Positions 36,503 to 44,262 of a DNA stretch of 46,842 bases are shown here, one piece after another (position 1 is the stretch's first letter; every line of letters begins with the position of its first letter). Made by a program: the position numbers and the translations under genes. The notes below the pieces were generated by a model that made no database searches, was not told where the DNA came from, and saw only the letters and a list, made by a program, of their open reading frames with translations. Source of the stretch: Candidatus Kapaibacterium sp. (GTDB taxonomy: Bacteria > Bacteroidota > Ignavibacteria > Kapaibacteriales > Kapaibacteriaceae); contig JAURGP010000011.1 in NCBI GenBank assembly GCA_030833725.1, positions 1-46,842 of the forward strand, in the 5' to 3' direction.

Positions 36503-36678
36503 CGTGGCAGGTCTTCCGGCTTCGGCGTCATTCTCCCCATCCGCCTTCCCAGGGCTGCTGTACCCCAGTGACTGCTTCTCGTAGAAGCCAGGATGGATTG
36601 TCGACCGATACGGCGGCGCAACCGCGCGGGAATCTCACCCGCTTCCCTCTTCGCGCTGCACGGAGTTGGAAACCACGT
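36503..36678 (-). ncRNA. cobalamin (AdoCbl/B12) riboswitch
   Basis: On the minus strand, 5' to 3': ACGTGG closing stem, GGGAAGCGGGTGAGATTCCC (P3 region), CGCGGTTGCGCCGCCGTA (the element usually reading CCCGCCACTGTA), a variable part, then the B12 box GCCGGAAGACCTGCC, and CCACG pairing back to the closing stem. Order and spacing agree with the cobalamin riboswitch class. It lies in the roughly 300-base gap upstream of the beta-propeller gene and points at it. High cobalamin would be expected to repress. Confidence 0.92.
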
Positions 36679-36727
36679 TCCCTGCAGCGACCACAACAAT
36701 GGAATGGACGAATATACGGGGTGCGAC

Positions 36728-36735
36728 TATCTTTG
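36728..36735 (+). promoter_or_regulatory. possible -7 element directly before MFS start
   Basis: TATCTTTG fits TAnnTTTG exactly and ends five bases before ATG 36740, so transcription could begin at or next to the start codon. No TTG is found at the right distance upstream. Confidence 0.3.
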
Positions 36736-36739
36736 CTGG

Positions 36740-37960
36740 ATGAGAACTGACAAAGCGTCGAGTGGTCTTCTCTTCCTGATCGCCTATGTGGCTACGGTAA
36801 CGGCCGGCGTTGCATCGTCGATCTTCAGTGCCTATCTGCCACTCATCGTGACCGATTTGACGGGCCAGTCGGACACGGCTACCATCGGCCAGGTGGGTTC
36901 CACTGCCGGTGCTGCCTTCTTGCTGGGATGGGCCGTGGGTGCCGTATTCCTAGGTGCCGTGGCCGACCGCATCGGGCGGAAGCGTGCATTTACACTCAGC
37001 GTTGCGATCACGTCCCTGGGTATCATTGCCACGGCACTTGTTCCCAACGTGCTTGCCTTAGTCGTGGTTCGATTCATCACGGGCGGCGGAGCAGGAAGTG
37101 TGTTGTTGCTGGCTGCGGTAACCATTGCCGAGAGCTGGAGTACCTTGGGTCGAGCCCGAGTGATCGGAATTCTCGTCAACGCCTTCCCCGTAGGATTGAT
37201 TGTGTCTGGCCTAATCGGCAGCGTGGTGGACGACTGGCGTACGGCCTATCTTCTGGGCGGATTATCCGTTGTATTGGCTGTTGCAGCTTGGACTTGGCTG
37301 AAGGAAGCTCCAGTGTACGCACACAGCGAAACATATCATCGTGATCGCCACCTTGCCCGTGAGCAGGTACTCGACGCCGCCTATCGCAGAGATCTCATCG
37401 TAGGGGTTGTGCTGTTTGGTTCGATGCTCGTAGGTCTGTGGGCCGTCTTCGTCTGGATGCCAACGTGGGTGGGGAGCTTATCCGGCGACGGCGACGCGCA
37501 GTGGTACCGTGCCATGACCAGTATCGCGCTTGGAGTCGGTAACGTGATTGGCGGATTCGGTGTGGGGCCCCTCTCAGATCGACTGGGCCGAAGGGGGTCT
37601 GCCATGGTTGGCTACATCGGCTGCATGATCACAACGCTCGTGATCTTCCTACCGGACCATCTGCCCGATACCCTCGTAGGCTTGGCCGTGGTTCTTGGTG
37701 CCTTCATCGGACTGAATCAGGGCACGCTCATGGGCTACGTACCAGAGCTCTTTCCCACGCTCATCCGTGGCGCTGCTTCAGCCATCTGTTTCAACGTGGG
37801 CAGGATTGCTACGGCTGCTGGCGTGATTGCCGGTGGCTTCCTCATTACGTTGTTCGGAGGCTATCACTACGCCATCCTGGGCTTCGGGCTTGCCTATGCC
37901 ATAGGATTCGTTACGCTCCTGTTGGCGCGCGAAACGCGAGGCCAGGATCTCCCGGTGTAA
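36740..37960 (+). CDS. MFS transporter (metabolite:H+ symporter type)
   Basis: 406 residues, twelve predicted helices. The A-motif is GAVADRIGRKRAF, with a second copy GPLSDRLGRRGSAM after the central loop, and LYGYVPELFPTLIRGA-like wording (GYVPELFPTLIRGAAS) is typical of the sugar/aromatic-acid symporter branch. ATG 36740 begins just before the first helix; the frame upstream runs through the riboswitch region and is rejected. Divergent from the B12-controlled gene. Its last 50 bases overlap the convergent HAD gene. Substrate unknown. Confidence 0.87.
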   Translation: MRTDKASSGLLFLIAYVATVTAGVASSIFSAYLPLIVTDLTGQSDTATIGQVGSTAGAAFLLGWAVGAVFLGAVADRIGRKRAFTLSVAITSLGIIATALVPNVLALVVVRFITGGGAGSVLLLAAVTIAESWSTLGRARVIGILVNAFPVGLIVSGLIGSVVDDWRTAYLLGGLSVVLAVAAWTWLKEAPVYAHSETYHRDRHLAREQVLDAAYRRDLIVGVVLFGSMLVGLWAVFVWMPTWVGSLSGDGDAQWYRAMTSIALGVGNVIGGFGVGPLSDRLGRRGSAMVGYIGCMITTLVIFLPDHLPDTLVGLAVVLGAFIGLNQGTLMGYVPELFPTLIRGAASAICFNVGRIATAAGVIAGGFLITLFGGYHYAILGFGLAYAIGFVTLLLARETRGQDLPV

Positions 37961-38549
37961 CCTGCACCGTGCGGATACCCAGCCGATTGGCGCTGCGGCA
38001 ATTGGCTGCCGAGTCATCGAACAGGATACACTGTTCAGGGGCGACGCCCTCGGTGCTGCATACATGCAGAAAGGACTCCGGATCCGGCTTGCGATGACGC
38101 ATGAGGTAACTCAGGTATAACTGGTTGGACCGCCATCCCTGCTCAAAGAATGATGCAGCTTGGCGATGATGCAGCTCACTGATGTTCGATACCAGCACCA
38201 TCCGCGCCTTGGGATACATCAGGTGAAGGTCCAACTCCACTTGGTAGGCATGGGCAAACGGCTCCATCAGGATGGCACACCAGGCCCGATCCAACTCGGC
38301 GTCGGTAGCAGAAAATCCAAACTGGTCGCGAAGCCCCCTACGAAATGCTTCAACGGATACATCGCCGCGGTCTGCAGCGATGAACAGAGGATCCTGGTCG
38401 TCCACGCCAAAGAGAATCTCCCGACCATTGTAGCCAGGCAGGTTCTGTAGGGCAGTTCGTGTGCGTTGGAACTCGATGCGATAGAGCACATTTCCAACAT
38501 CGACCATCGCCAGCTGTACCGAAGAATCAGAAGCGGAAGTAGCGGCCAC
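37911..38549 (-). CDS. HAD-superfamily phosphatase (HAD-IA, YihX-like)
   Basis: 212 residues. Motif I is VDVGNV (nucleophile Asp17), motif II Ser in LVSNISELH, motif III Lys in RHRKPDP and motif IV FDDSAANCRSA. As in YihX and its relatives, motif I has Asn-Val where many HADs have a second Asp. GTG 38549 is preferred: the alternative ATG 38507 would cut off the first beta strand (VQLAMVD). It overlaps the isomerase gene by 23 bases and the MFS gene by 50. Possibly a sugar-phosphate phosphatase. Contains a GTAGGGGGC copy. Confidence 0.82.
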   Translation of the reverse strand: MAATSASDSSVQLAMVDVGNVLYRIEFQRTRTALQNLPGYNGREILFGVDDQDPLFIAADRGDVSVEAFRRGLRDQFGFSATDAELDRAWCAILMEPFAHAYQVELDLHLMYPKARMVLVSNISELHHRQAASFFEQGWRSNQLYLSYLMRHRKPDPESFLHVCSTEGVAPEQCILFDDSAANCRSANRLGIRTVQVTPGDPGLAFRAPTGA

Positions 38550-40116
38550 GTCGGTCCTCGATGGATGCGGAGTCGAGCAGGTCGCGAAGGAACTGCTCCC
38601 AAGCGAGTTTCTTCTGCTCGTTGGTGATCGTCGATAGGACGTTGTCTCTCATCTGCCGGTAGTCTTCTGGAGTGGCTCGCACGACGTAGTGCACGTTGAC
38701 GAGGTACCAGCCGTTATCTCCACGAAATGGCCCAAGGAGTCCCGACGTCGTAGCTGCTCGCACGGCTTGTGCCGCCAGTGGGTCGTGCATCGAGCCGATG
38801 GCACCGGATGCGTCTACGAGGACATCGCGCTCTATCACAGCCCCGGAAGCACCGGAGAGTGGCGCACCGATCATCATACGGCCGTCGTCCAACACCGTGG
38901 TGACAGCATGAATGCGGAGCATATCCGTGCGCATCTCACTGCAGGCCTGATCGCGTTGCCAGTCGGCCAGCACGCGATCCCGGACATCATCGAAGTCCAT
39001 CTGTCCGGCCGCTAGTGAATCCACTACAACAGCTAGCACGGCCCCACGCTCAGGCGTATCAATTGGATCCAGCGCGCTACCGACGGGAGTAGCAAAGGCC
39101 TCCTTCACCAGCCGATATGATTCGAACAGCTTTGCCTCGGCACTCACATACGGACTCAGTTCCACGGTGCTTCCAAAGGTCCCAGCAAGGTCTACGAGAG
39201 GACGCCCCTTTTGGAACATCTGCTGAGCTGTGCGCACCTCCTGCATGATGCTGTCTACGGTCTCACGGCTGGGCTCGATGTCCGGGATAATCACCCGCAC
39301 CACGTACCTGCCGGCGCGTGCTGAATCCACCAGAAACACATGCACGCCACTTGGATGTTGTAGGGGGCCTACGGCAATGCCCGTCTTCTTGCTCTTGCTG
39401 GCAGCATGGACGGCCTCGTAGAAGGGAGACTGCACTGCCGAGTCGCGATGCAGGATTCCCGTGCCGGAGGGCACGGTCTCGGCAACCGATGTCCAGATCG
39501 AGTCGCGACTGCGTGTTGTCGTGGCCTCGTTGAGCAAGCGCACGAAGGCGGCGATGTTGTTCACCATCAGGGAGGTGTCCACTGGCGACGCACGTAGGGC
39601 CCACGTCAGGCAGGCCAGCCGACGCAACGGCTTGAGGCTGACGTACTGTCGTTGCTTCTGCTGGTAGTAGGCACGGAGGATGCTATCGGGCGGAACCGTT
39701 GGTGTGGTCCGGACGCAGGGGAGGTGAATCACATCCACGTTGGCCGTGGTGTAGCGATCGAGGTACTCGTTGTAGAGTCGGCTGGTATCAGGTTGTACGG
39801 ACTGCGTCACCTTCTGCTGGAGAGCATCAACAACATCGGCATACGATGAAGCCGTGATGCCACGCTTCTGGGCAGCTTGACGGATCAGAAGTTGCTGCAC
39901 CATCGTTTGCCAGGTCTGTTCAACGATGTCAGAGGCAGTCGTAGAGGTGGCAGAGAGCTCTCGGGCACGCTGTGCCACCTGTGTGGTATACGTGTTGAGC
40001 AAGATGGTGTCGCCATTGATGATACCGGCGACCGGTTGCGCGGGCTGGGCGATCGACGTAGCAGTCAGGGTGGCCACGAGTCCACAGGCTACTACTGAAA
40101 GAAGGACGTGCGTCAT
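38527..40116 (-). CDS. periplasmic SurA/PpiD-like peptidyl-prolyl isomerase
   Basis: 529 residues. A signal peptide ends near TATSIAQ. Next comes a SurA-N-like helical segment (VAGIINGDTILLNTYTTQVAQRARELS, later QTMVQQLLIRQAAQKRGI). A parvulin-like part follows with PTVPPDSILRAYYQQKQRQY and, near the end, the FDDVRDRVLADWQRDQA pattern. Such proteins help outer-membrane proteins fold. Sequence similarity of the parvulin part is weak to my eye, so catalytic activity is uncertain. ATG 40116 is preferred to TTG 40125. It ends in YFRF, an aromatic C-terminus. Confidence 0.75.
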   Translation of the reverse strand: MTHVLLSVVACGLVATLTATSIAQPAQPVAGIINGDTILLNTYTTQVAQRARELSATSTTASDIVEQTWQTMVQQLLIRQAAQKRGITASSYADVVDALQQKVTQSVQPDTSRLYNEYLDRYTTANVDVIHLPCVRTTPTVPPDSILRAYYQQKQRQYVSLKPLRRLACLTWALRASPVDTSLMVNNIAAFVRLLNEATTTRSRDSIWTSVAETVPSGTGILHRDSAVQSPFYEAVHAASKSKKTGIAVGPLQHPSGVHVFLVDSARAGRYVVRVIIPDIEPSRETVDSIMQEVRTAQQMFQKGRPLVDLAGTFGSTVELSPYVSAEAKLFESYRLVKEAFATPVGSALDPIDTPERGAVLAVVVDSLAAGQMDFDDVRDRVLADWQRDQACSEMRTDMLRIHAVTTVLDDGRMMIGAPLSGASGAVIERDVLVDASGAIGSMHDPLAAQAVRAATTSGLLGPFRGDNGWYLVNVHYVVRATPEDYRQMRDNVLSTITNEQKKLAWEQFLRDLLDSASIEDRRGRYFRF

Positions 40117-40134
40117 AACTCGCAAGTTACGGCC

Positions 40135-41106
40135 TTACCAGTCGTTGATCGCAGCCGCACGATTCCGACACTCGGCAATGAGGGCAGCCGGAGCCATCAC
40201 GCGCACACTGCCGGCCCAGCCCATGACCCAGCTAATCAACTCCGGAGAAATCGGTACCTGCATGCGCAGCGTCATGGAGCCATCGCGGTGCGTCGTTCGT
40301 TGCTCAGTGGGATGCCAGTGGCGGGAGGAGAAGTAGGGGGCTGCCTCGGCCGTAATGCGAAGCTTGACAACCACGGGTTGGCCATCGTACACGCCGAAGC
40401 GGGCGCTGCGATACGATTGTTCGTCGAATTCGTGCAGTGGCAATGGTACGTCGGTAGCCACCCCTACACGGTGGATGCGATCGGCGGCCAGGGTGATGTA
40501 CTGTTGATGGGTGGGATGCCATGCTACGACATACAATCGTCCAGCATGGTTGACGAGTCGGCAGAAGCTTACGACGTAGGTCTTCGGTTGCTGCGCACCG
40601 ATCGGCGTGTAGGTCACGCGATCCCAGCGCGGGTCGGTAATGGCAAACACGATCTGCTCGAGCATGTCATCGCTGATCGTGTTGGTGTACGTGCCCGGCG
40701 AGATGTCGCTGACCACATCCTGGCTCATGAAGACGGTACCCGGTACCATGCGCTCAAGTTTTCGGCGCAGTCGATCCACATCGGCTTCGATGCGTGTGCC
40801 GCGAAAGCTGCCCAAAGCCCCTTTCAGCAAGTGCAGCGAGAGAACCTCGTGGGTCGTGATGTTGAGGGGTGCCAGGTTGCGATAGCCCGTCGGCAGCGAC
40901 CAACTCAGCTCGCGTCCACTCCGCTCCACGCGCAGCGGCAGGTGGGCAGCTTCCAAATGTTTCAAATCGCGCTGTAACTGACGCACGGTAACGTCGCGTA
41001 GTTCGTCTTCGGCGCTCAACGTGGCGTGGATCTCCGACGTCGTCAGCCGGGCGCCGGACGACAACAGCGATAAAATCCGTACAATGCGATGAATGTGTTG
41101 GCTCAT
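40135..41106 (-). CDS. WYL-domain transcriptional regulator
   Basis: 323 residues. An N-terminal winged helix (IHRIVRILSLLSSGARLTTSEI to VTVRQLQRDLKHLEAA) is followed by a WYL domain with FCRLVNHAGRLYVVAWHPTH and ITLAADRI, and a C-terminal WCX-like part. WYL proteins sense nucleotides or single-stranded nucleic acid. ATG 41106 is used; the longer frame to 41211 overlaps the divergent gene. The gap to that SPFH gene is only 41 bases, so its promoter must overlap one or both genes. Confidence 0.87.
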   Translation of the reverse strand: MSQHIHRIVRILSLLSSGARLTTSEIHATLSAEDELRDVTVRQLQRDLKHLEAAHLPLRVERSGRELSWSLPTGYRNLAPLNITTHEVLSLHLLKGALGSFRGTRIEADVDRLRRKLERMVPGTVFMSQDVVSDISPGTYTNTISDDMLEQIVFAITDPRWDRVTYTPIGAQQPKTYVVSFCRLVNHAGRLYVVAWHPTHQQYITLAADRIHRVGVATDVPLPLHEFDEQSYRSARFGVYDGQPVVVKLRITAEAAPYFSSRHWHPTEQRTTHRDGSMTLRMQVPISPELISWVMGWAGSVRVMAPAALIAECRNRAAAINDW

Positions 41107-41147
41107 ATCACGCGAAAAACTACGCACATCCCACATATCTCGAGGAC

Positions 41148-41957
41148 ATGATGAATCGAAATGCTCAACTGGTACTTGGTGGCTTCCTAGGACTGATCGT
41201 CCTGGTGGCACTGCTGAAGATGTCGGTGACCATTGGCTCCGGCGAGGCCGGCGTGCTGTTCCGCACGTTTGGTGGAGGCGTTGATCTCAAGCACACCTAC
41301 GGTGAGGGCTTCCACATCGTTGCTCCGTGGAACGACATGGTGGTGTACGAGGTGCGTCAGCAGGAGGTCAAGGAGCAGATGAACGTGCTCTCGAGCAATG
41401 GTCTGGAGATACAGGTAGAGCTCTCTGGCTGGCTGCAGCCCAAGTACAAGAAGCTGCCGTCGCTGCATCAGGAGAAGGGCGTGGAGTACATCGATCGCGT
41501 GGTGCGTCCCGCCGTGCGCTCGGCCACACGCAGTGTGATTGGCCGCTACACGCCCGAAGAGATCTACTCTACCAAGCGTGACGCCATTCAGGACGAGATC
41601 TTCGCTGAAACGCAAAAGATCCTCGTATCCCAGTTCGTCCAGCTCAACGAGATCCTCGTGCGCGACATCACGCTTCCCCCAACCCTCAAGGCCGCCATCG
41701 AGAACAAACTCAAGCAGGAGCAAGAGTCCCTGGAGTATGAGTTCAAACTTGCCAAGGCAACCAAGGAAGCCGAGCGGCAACGCATCGATGCCGAGGGCAA
41801 GGCCCGCGCCAATAGCATCCTGAGTGCCTCCCTCACGGATAAGGTGCTACAAGAGAAAGGCATCCAGGCCACGCTCGAGCTGGCACGAAGTCAGAACACC
41901 AAGGTGATCGTGATCGGCGACAAGTCCGGCATGCCGCTGATTCTTGGGGAGAAGTAG
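41148..41957 (+). CDS. prohibitin-like SPFH/band 7 membrane protein
   Basis: 269 residues. One N-terminal membrane anchor (residues 8-25), then the SPFH domain with GSGEAGVLFRTFGGGV and EGFHIVAPWNDMVVYEVRQQ, as in prohibitins. A long coiled coil follows (LKQEQESLEYEFKLAKATKEAERQR). Members form large rings in the inner membrane and guard FtsH-type proteases. No NfeD partner is next to it. CGAGGA precedes ATG 41148. Confidence 0.9.
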   Translation: MMNRNAQLVLGGFLGLIVLVALLKMSVTIGSGEAGVLFRTFGGGVDLKHTYGEGFHIVAPWNDMVVYEVRQQEVKEQMNVLSSNGLEIQVELSGWLQPKYKKLPSLHQEKGVEYIDRVVRPAVRSATRSVIGRYTPEEIYSTKRDAIQDEIFAETQKILVSQFVQLNEILVRDITLPPTLKAAIENKLKQEQESLEYEFKLAKATKEAERQRIDAEGKARANSILSASLTDKVLQEKGIQATLELARSQNTKVIVIGDKSGMPLILGEK

Positions 41958-41992
41958 TTCCCACGTCACGGTGTCGTCATGGAACAATGACA

Positions 41993-42050
41993 CTTCTACC
42001 TAACTTCCACGACAATCAACGGTTGTGATACGCATTGTTGTAGGTAGAAG
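41993..42050 (+). promoter_or_regulatory. 10-bp inverted repeat ending at the envelope protein start
   Basis: CTTCTACCTA (41993-42002) and TAGGTAGAAG (42041-42050) are exact inverse copies 38 bases apart; the second ends one base before ATG 42052. Pairing would hide the ribosome-binding region; alternatively it is an operator. Confidence 0.5.
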
Positions 42051-42051
42051 C

Positions 42052-42705
42052 ATGAGGTTAAGACTTGGTGGCCTGGCGCTTGTTGGAGTGCTCGCTGCGT
42101 TCGGTGTGCGTCCGGTGTCGGCGCAAATGGTTCCATTTACGTCGTCAGGTGTATCGTCCGTGACGCCATTCGCTCATCTGGGGTTAAAGAACGACGATCT
42201 CAGTGAGGCTACGTTTGGTGCAACGTATCTCTCATCCTTTGGCTTGGGTGTTCAGGTGGACTATGGGTTTGGCAACGGTTCGCCAGTACATCCTACCACA
42301 GAATCGAACACGGAGTTGGGCGTTCGTCTTGGCTACTTCCCCGTCTGGGCTGGCCCAACAGGTGGATTCAACCTTGGCGTGGTGGCTTCGTATGAAACCT
42401 CAGCCTTCAACGACGCTGCGGATGCCCGTGTCTTCGACGACGTCGACTACTCCTTGGCCATGTCTACATCGTACACGGCAACGGTGTCCGACAACCTGCA
42501 GTTGATTCCCTTTTTCTCGCTGGGCTGGAGCTTGGATCACAAATCCTTTAGTGATGCATCACAGACGTGGGAACGAGGTGCCTACACCGGACATGGAGCC
42601 CATATTCGCTACTCCGTCGGAACGGGTGCTGTCATCTTAACGGTACAGTCCGAACCAACCTGGGATCCGCTCAGCCTAGCTGTTCGATATGTGATTGCGC
42701 TCTAG
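42052..42705 (+). CDS. putative outer-membrane beta-barrel protein
   Basis: 217 residues. The signal peptide ends in RPVSAQ. The rest alternates short polar and hydrophobic strands (TPFAHLGLKNDD, GLGVQVDYGFG, ELGVRLGYFPV, FNLGVVASYE, LIPFFSLGWSLD) with many Gly and aromatic residues. It ends in VRYVIAL. This fits a small eight-strand barrel, but I recognise no named family. ATG 42052 is chosen because the signal peptide starts there. Confidence 0.65.
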   Translation: MRLRLGGLALVGVLAAFGVRPVSAQMVPFTSSGVSSVTPFAHLGLKNDDLSEATFGATYLSSFGLGVQVDYGFGNGSPVHPTTESNTELGVRLGYFPVWAGPTGGFNLGVVASYETSAFNDAADARVFDDVDYSLAMSTSYTATVSDNLQLIPFFSLGWSLDHKSFSDASQTWERGAYTGHGAHIRYSVGTGAVILTVQSEPTWDPLSLAVRYVIAL

Positions 42706-42728
42706 GTTGACAAGCGCTACAGCACTCC

Positions 42729-44231
42729 TCACACGGGGATCGACTGCGGGTGGGAAAACACGTTGTTGGGATCCAGTTCGCGCTTCACTGCGCGTAGTCG
42801 ATCCACGTGGGGGCCGTAGTAGGCGTTGAGATAGTTCGTCTGGCGATTGTCGATGAAGTTCACGTAGCAGTACGGCGACGTGTATTGTTCCATCTCTGCA
42901 TGAAATGCATCTAGCCACGCGAAGTTCTCTGCGAGCTTCCCGCTGTCTGCTGCAACCCACTCAAGGTCCACCGACGTGATCATGGTAGCGCTTCGGAAGG
43001 GGAAGGACGTGGCATCATCGGCCACGTCGGCAATCCTGCCACCCATGAGAAAGTACTTCCACATGGCGTCCACGCCAGTGCCTGGCCAGTTCCGCAGGTT
43101 GCGGAAGATGGCGTCACGGCCCTCTGCCGAAATCCGGCCAAAAGCAAACCGCGACCGCTCATGGGCATACTCCGGATTGCCATCTTCTGACAGGAATTCC
43201 TGAGCATCCCAGTAGGGAACGGTTTCTGTAAGCTCGAAGAGTGGCTTGGCAACAGCGTACATCGGCGCCAGCAGGGTGAGGAGTTCCTGTTCCGTACCTG
43301 CCAGCTGACCAAGAATTTCGATGTAGAGTTCGGTCTGGTTTTTCACCTTACGGGCATTCACCATGAACTTCACGCCGAACTCACGCGGTGCCGTAAGGGC
43401 AATGTCTTGAAAGATGTCAAAGAGCTGCTCCAGCTCTGTGCCCCACTGGATTCGGAAGCACGTCATTGTTGGTGCTGGAAGCATCTGCTTTACGAACTGT
43501 GTGTGAATGCCAAAGTTCCCCCCACCTGCACCGCGCACTGCCCAAAACACCTCGGGGTTTTCCGTGGCACTGGCGGTGATCACCTCGCCAGAGGCTAGCA
43601 CAATTCGGGTGGAGATCAGCTGATCGCACGTCAAACCGTAGTTCCGCATGTTGAAGCCGATGCCCCCTCCCAAGACCAAACCGGCAACGCCAACGGCCTT
43701 GCAGCGGCCATGCGTGAGTGTTGTCTGCGTGAGGCGTCCAGCATCATATACTTCCTTGTTGTGCGAGCCACCACCGATCGTGATCTGGTTGGTTGCCGCA
43801 TCGAAGGTACTGTTGGTCATCTGAGACAGGTCGATCAGCAGGCCAGTGGTTCGCGAAAACCCTGCATAGGAGTGTCCACCAGATCGAGGGACGATGGGAG
43901 TATTGTTCCTCCGAGCCCAATTCACACAGGCCACAACATCAGCTTCACTCTCACAGAGGGCAATGGCTGCAGGCACGGTAGAGAGGTAGGCCAGAGCGTA
44001 CTGGGTATTCAGTCGGATGAAGTCCAGATCGTCGCGCATCACCAGCGTTCCTTGTAGGGCATCGGCCAGTTCCACCCAGTTGCCGGTAGGGCCCACGGGG
44101 GAATCGGTGGTGCAGCTCTGGAGAAACGCCGCAAAGCTGGGGGCGAGAGCTATGCCGGCCGCCGCGCGGACACCCGTGCCAAGAAATGATCTACGGGAAG
44201 AGCGGGTGTCTGTCGAGGGGGATGAGGACAT
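42729..44231 (-). CDS. Tat-exported FAD-dependent oxidase, bicovalent BBE type
   Basis: 500 residues. A twin-arginine signal (SRRSFLGTG, residues 12-20) leads to a lipobox-like LQSC (Cys40). The PCMH FAD domain holds the two attachment sites: His120 in PRSGGHSYAG and Cys177 in GRCKAVGVAG followed by GGGIGFNMRNYG. The C-terminal berberine-bridge segment contains NYLNAYYGPHVDRLRAVKRELDPNNVFSHPQSI. Relatives oxidise sugars, alkaloids or other alcohols with oxygen. Substrate unknown. ATG 44231 keeps the Tat signal near the N-terminus. Confidence 0.9.
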   Translation of the reverse strand: MSSSPSTDTRSSRRSFLGTGVRAAAGIALAPSFAAFLQSCTTDSPVGPTGNWVELADALQGTLVMRDDLDFIRLNTQYALAYLSTVPAAIALCESEADVVACVNWARRNNTPIVPRSGGHSYAGFSRTTGLLIDLSQMTNSTFDAATNQITIGGGSHNKEVYDAGRLTQTTLTHGRCKAVGVAGLVLGGGIGFNMRNYGLTCDQLISTRIVLASGEVITASATENPEVFWAVRGAGGGNFGIHTQFVKQMLPAPTMTCFRIQWGTELEQLFDIFQDIALTAPREFGVKFMVNARKVKNQTELYIEILGQLAGTEQELLTLLAPMYAVAKPLFELTETVPYWDAQEFLSEDGNPEYAHERSRFAFGRISAEGRDAIFRNLRNWPGTGVDAMWKYFLMGGRIADVADDATSFPFRSATMITSVDLEWVAADSGKLAENFAWLDAFHAEMEQYTSPYCYVNFIDNRQTNYLNAYYGPHVDRLRAVKRELDPNNVFSHPQSIPV

Positions 44232-44262
44232 GAATGTGTGTATCAAGGGTGTAAAAGACTTC

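Noticed and set aside
40108-40977. 289-residue plus-strand frame opposite the WYL regulator
   Set aside because: No recognisable domain, while the minus strand encodes a clear HTH-WYL protein.
40334-41211. WYL gene start at 41211
   Set aside because: It would overlap the divergent SPFH gene and adds non-conserved residues; ATG 41106 begins at the helix-turn-helix.
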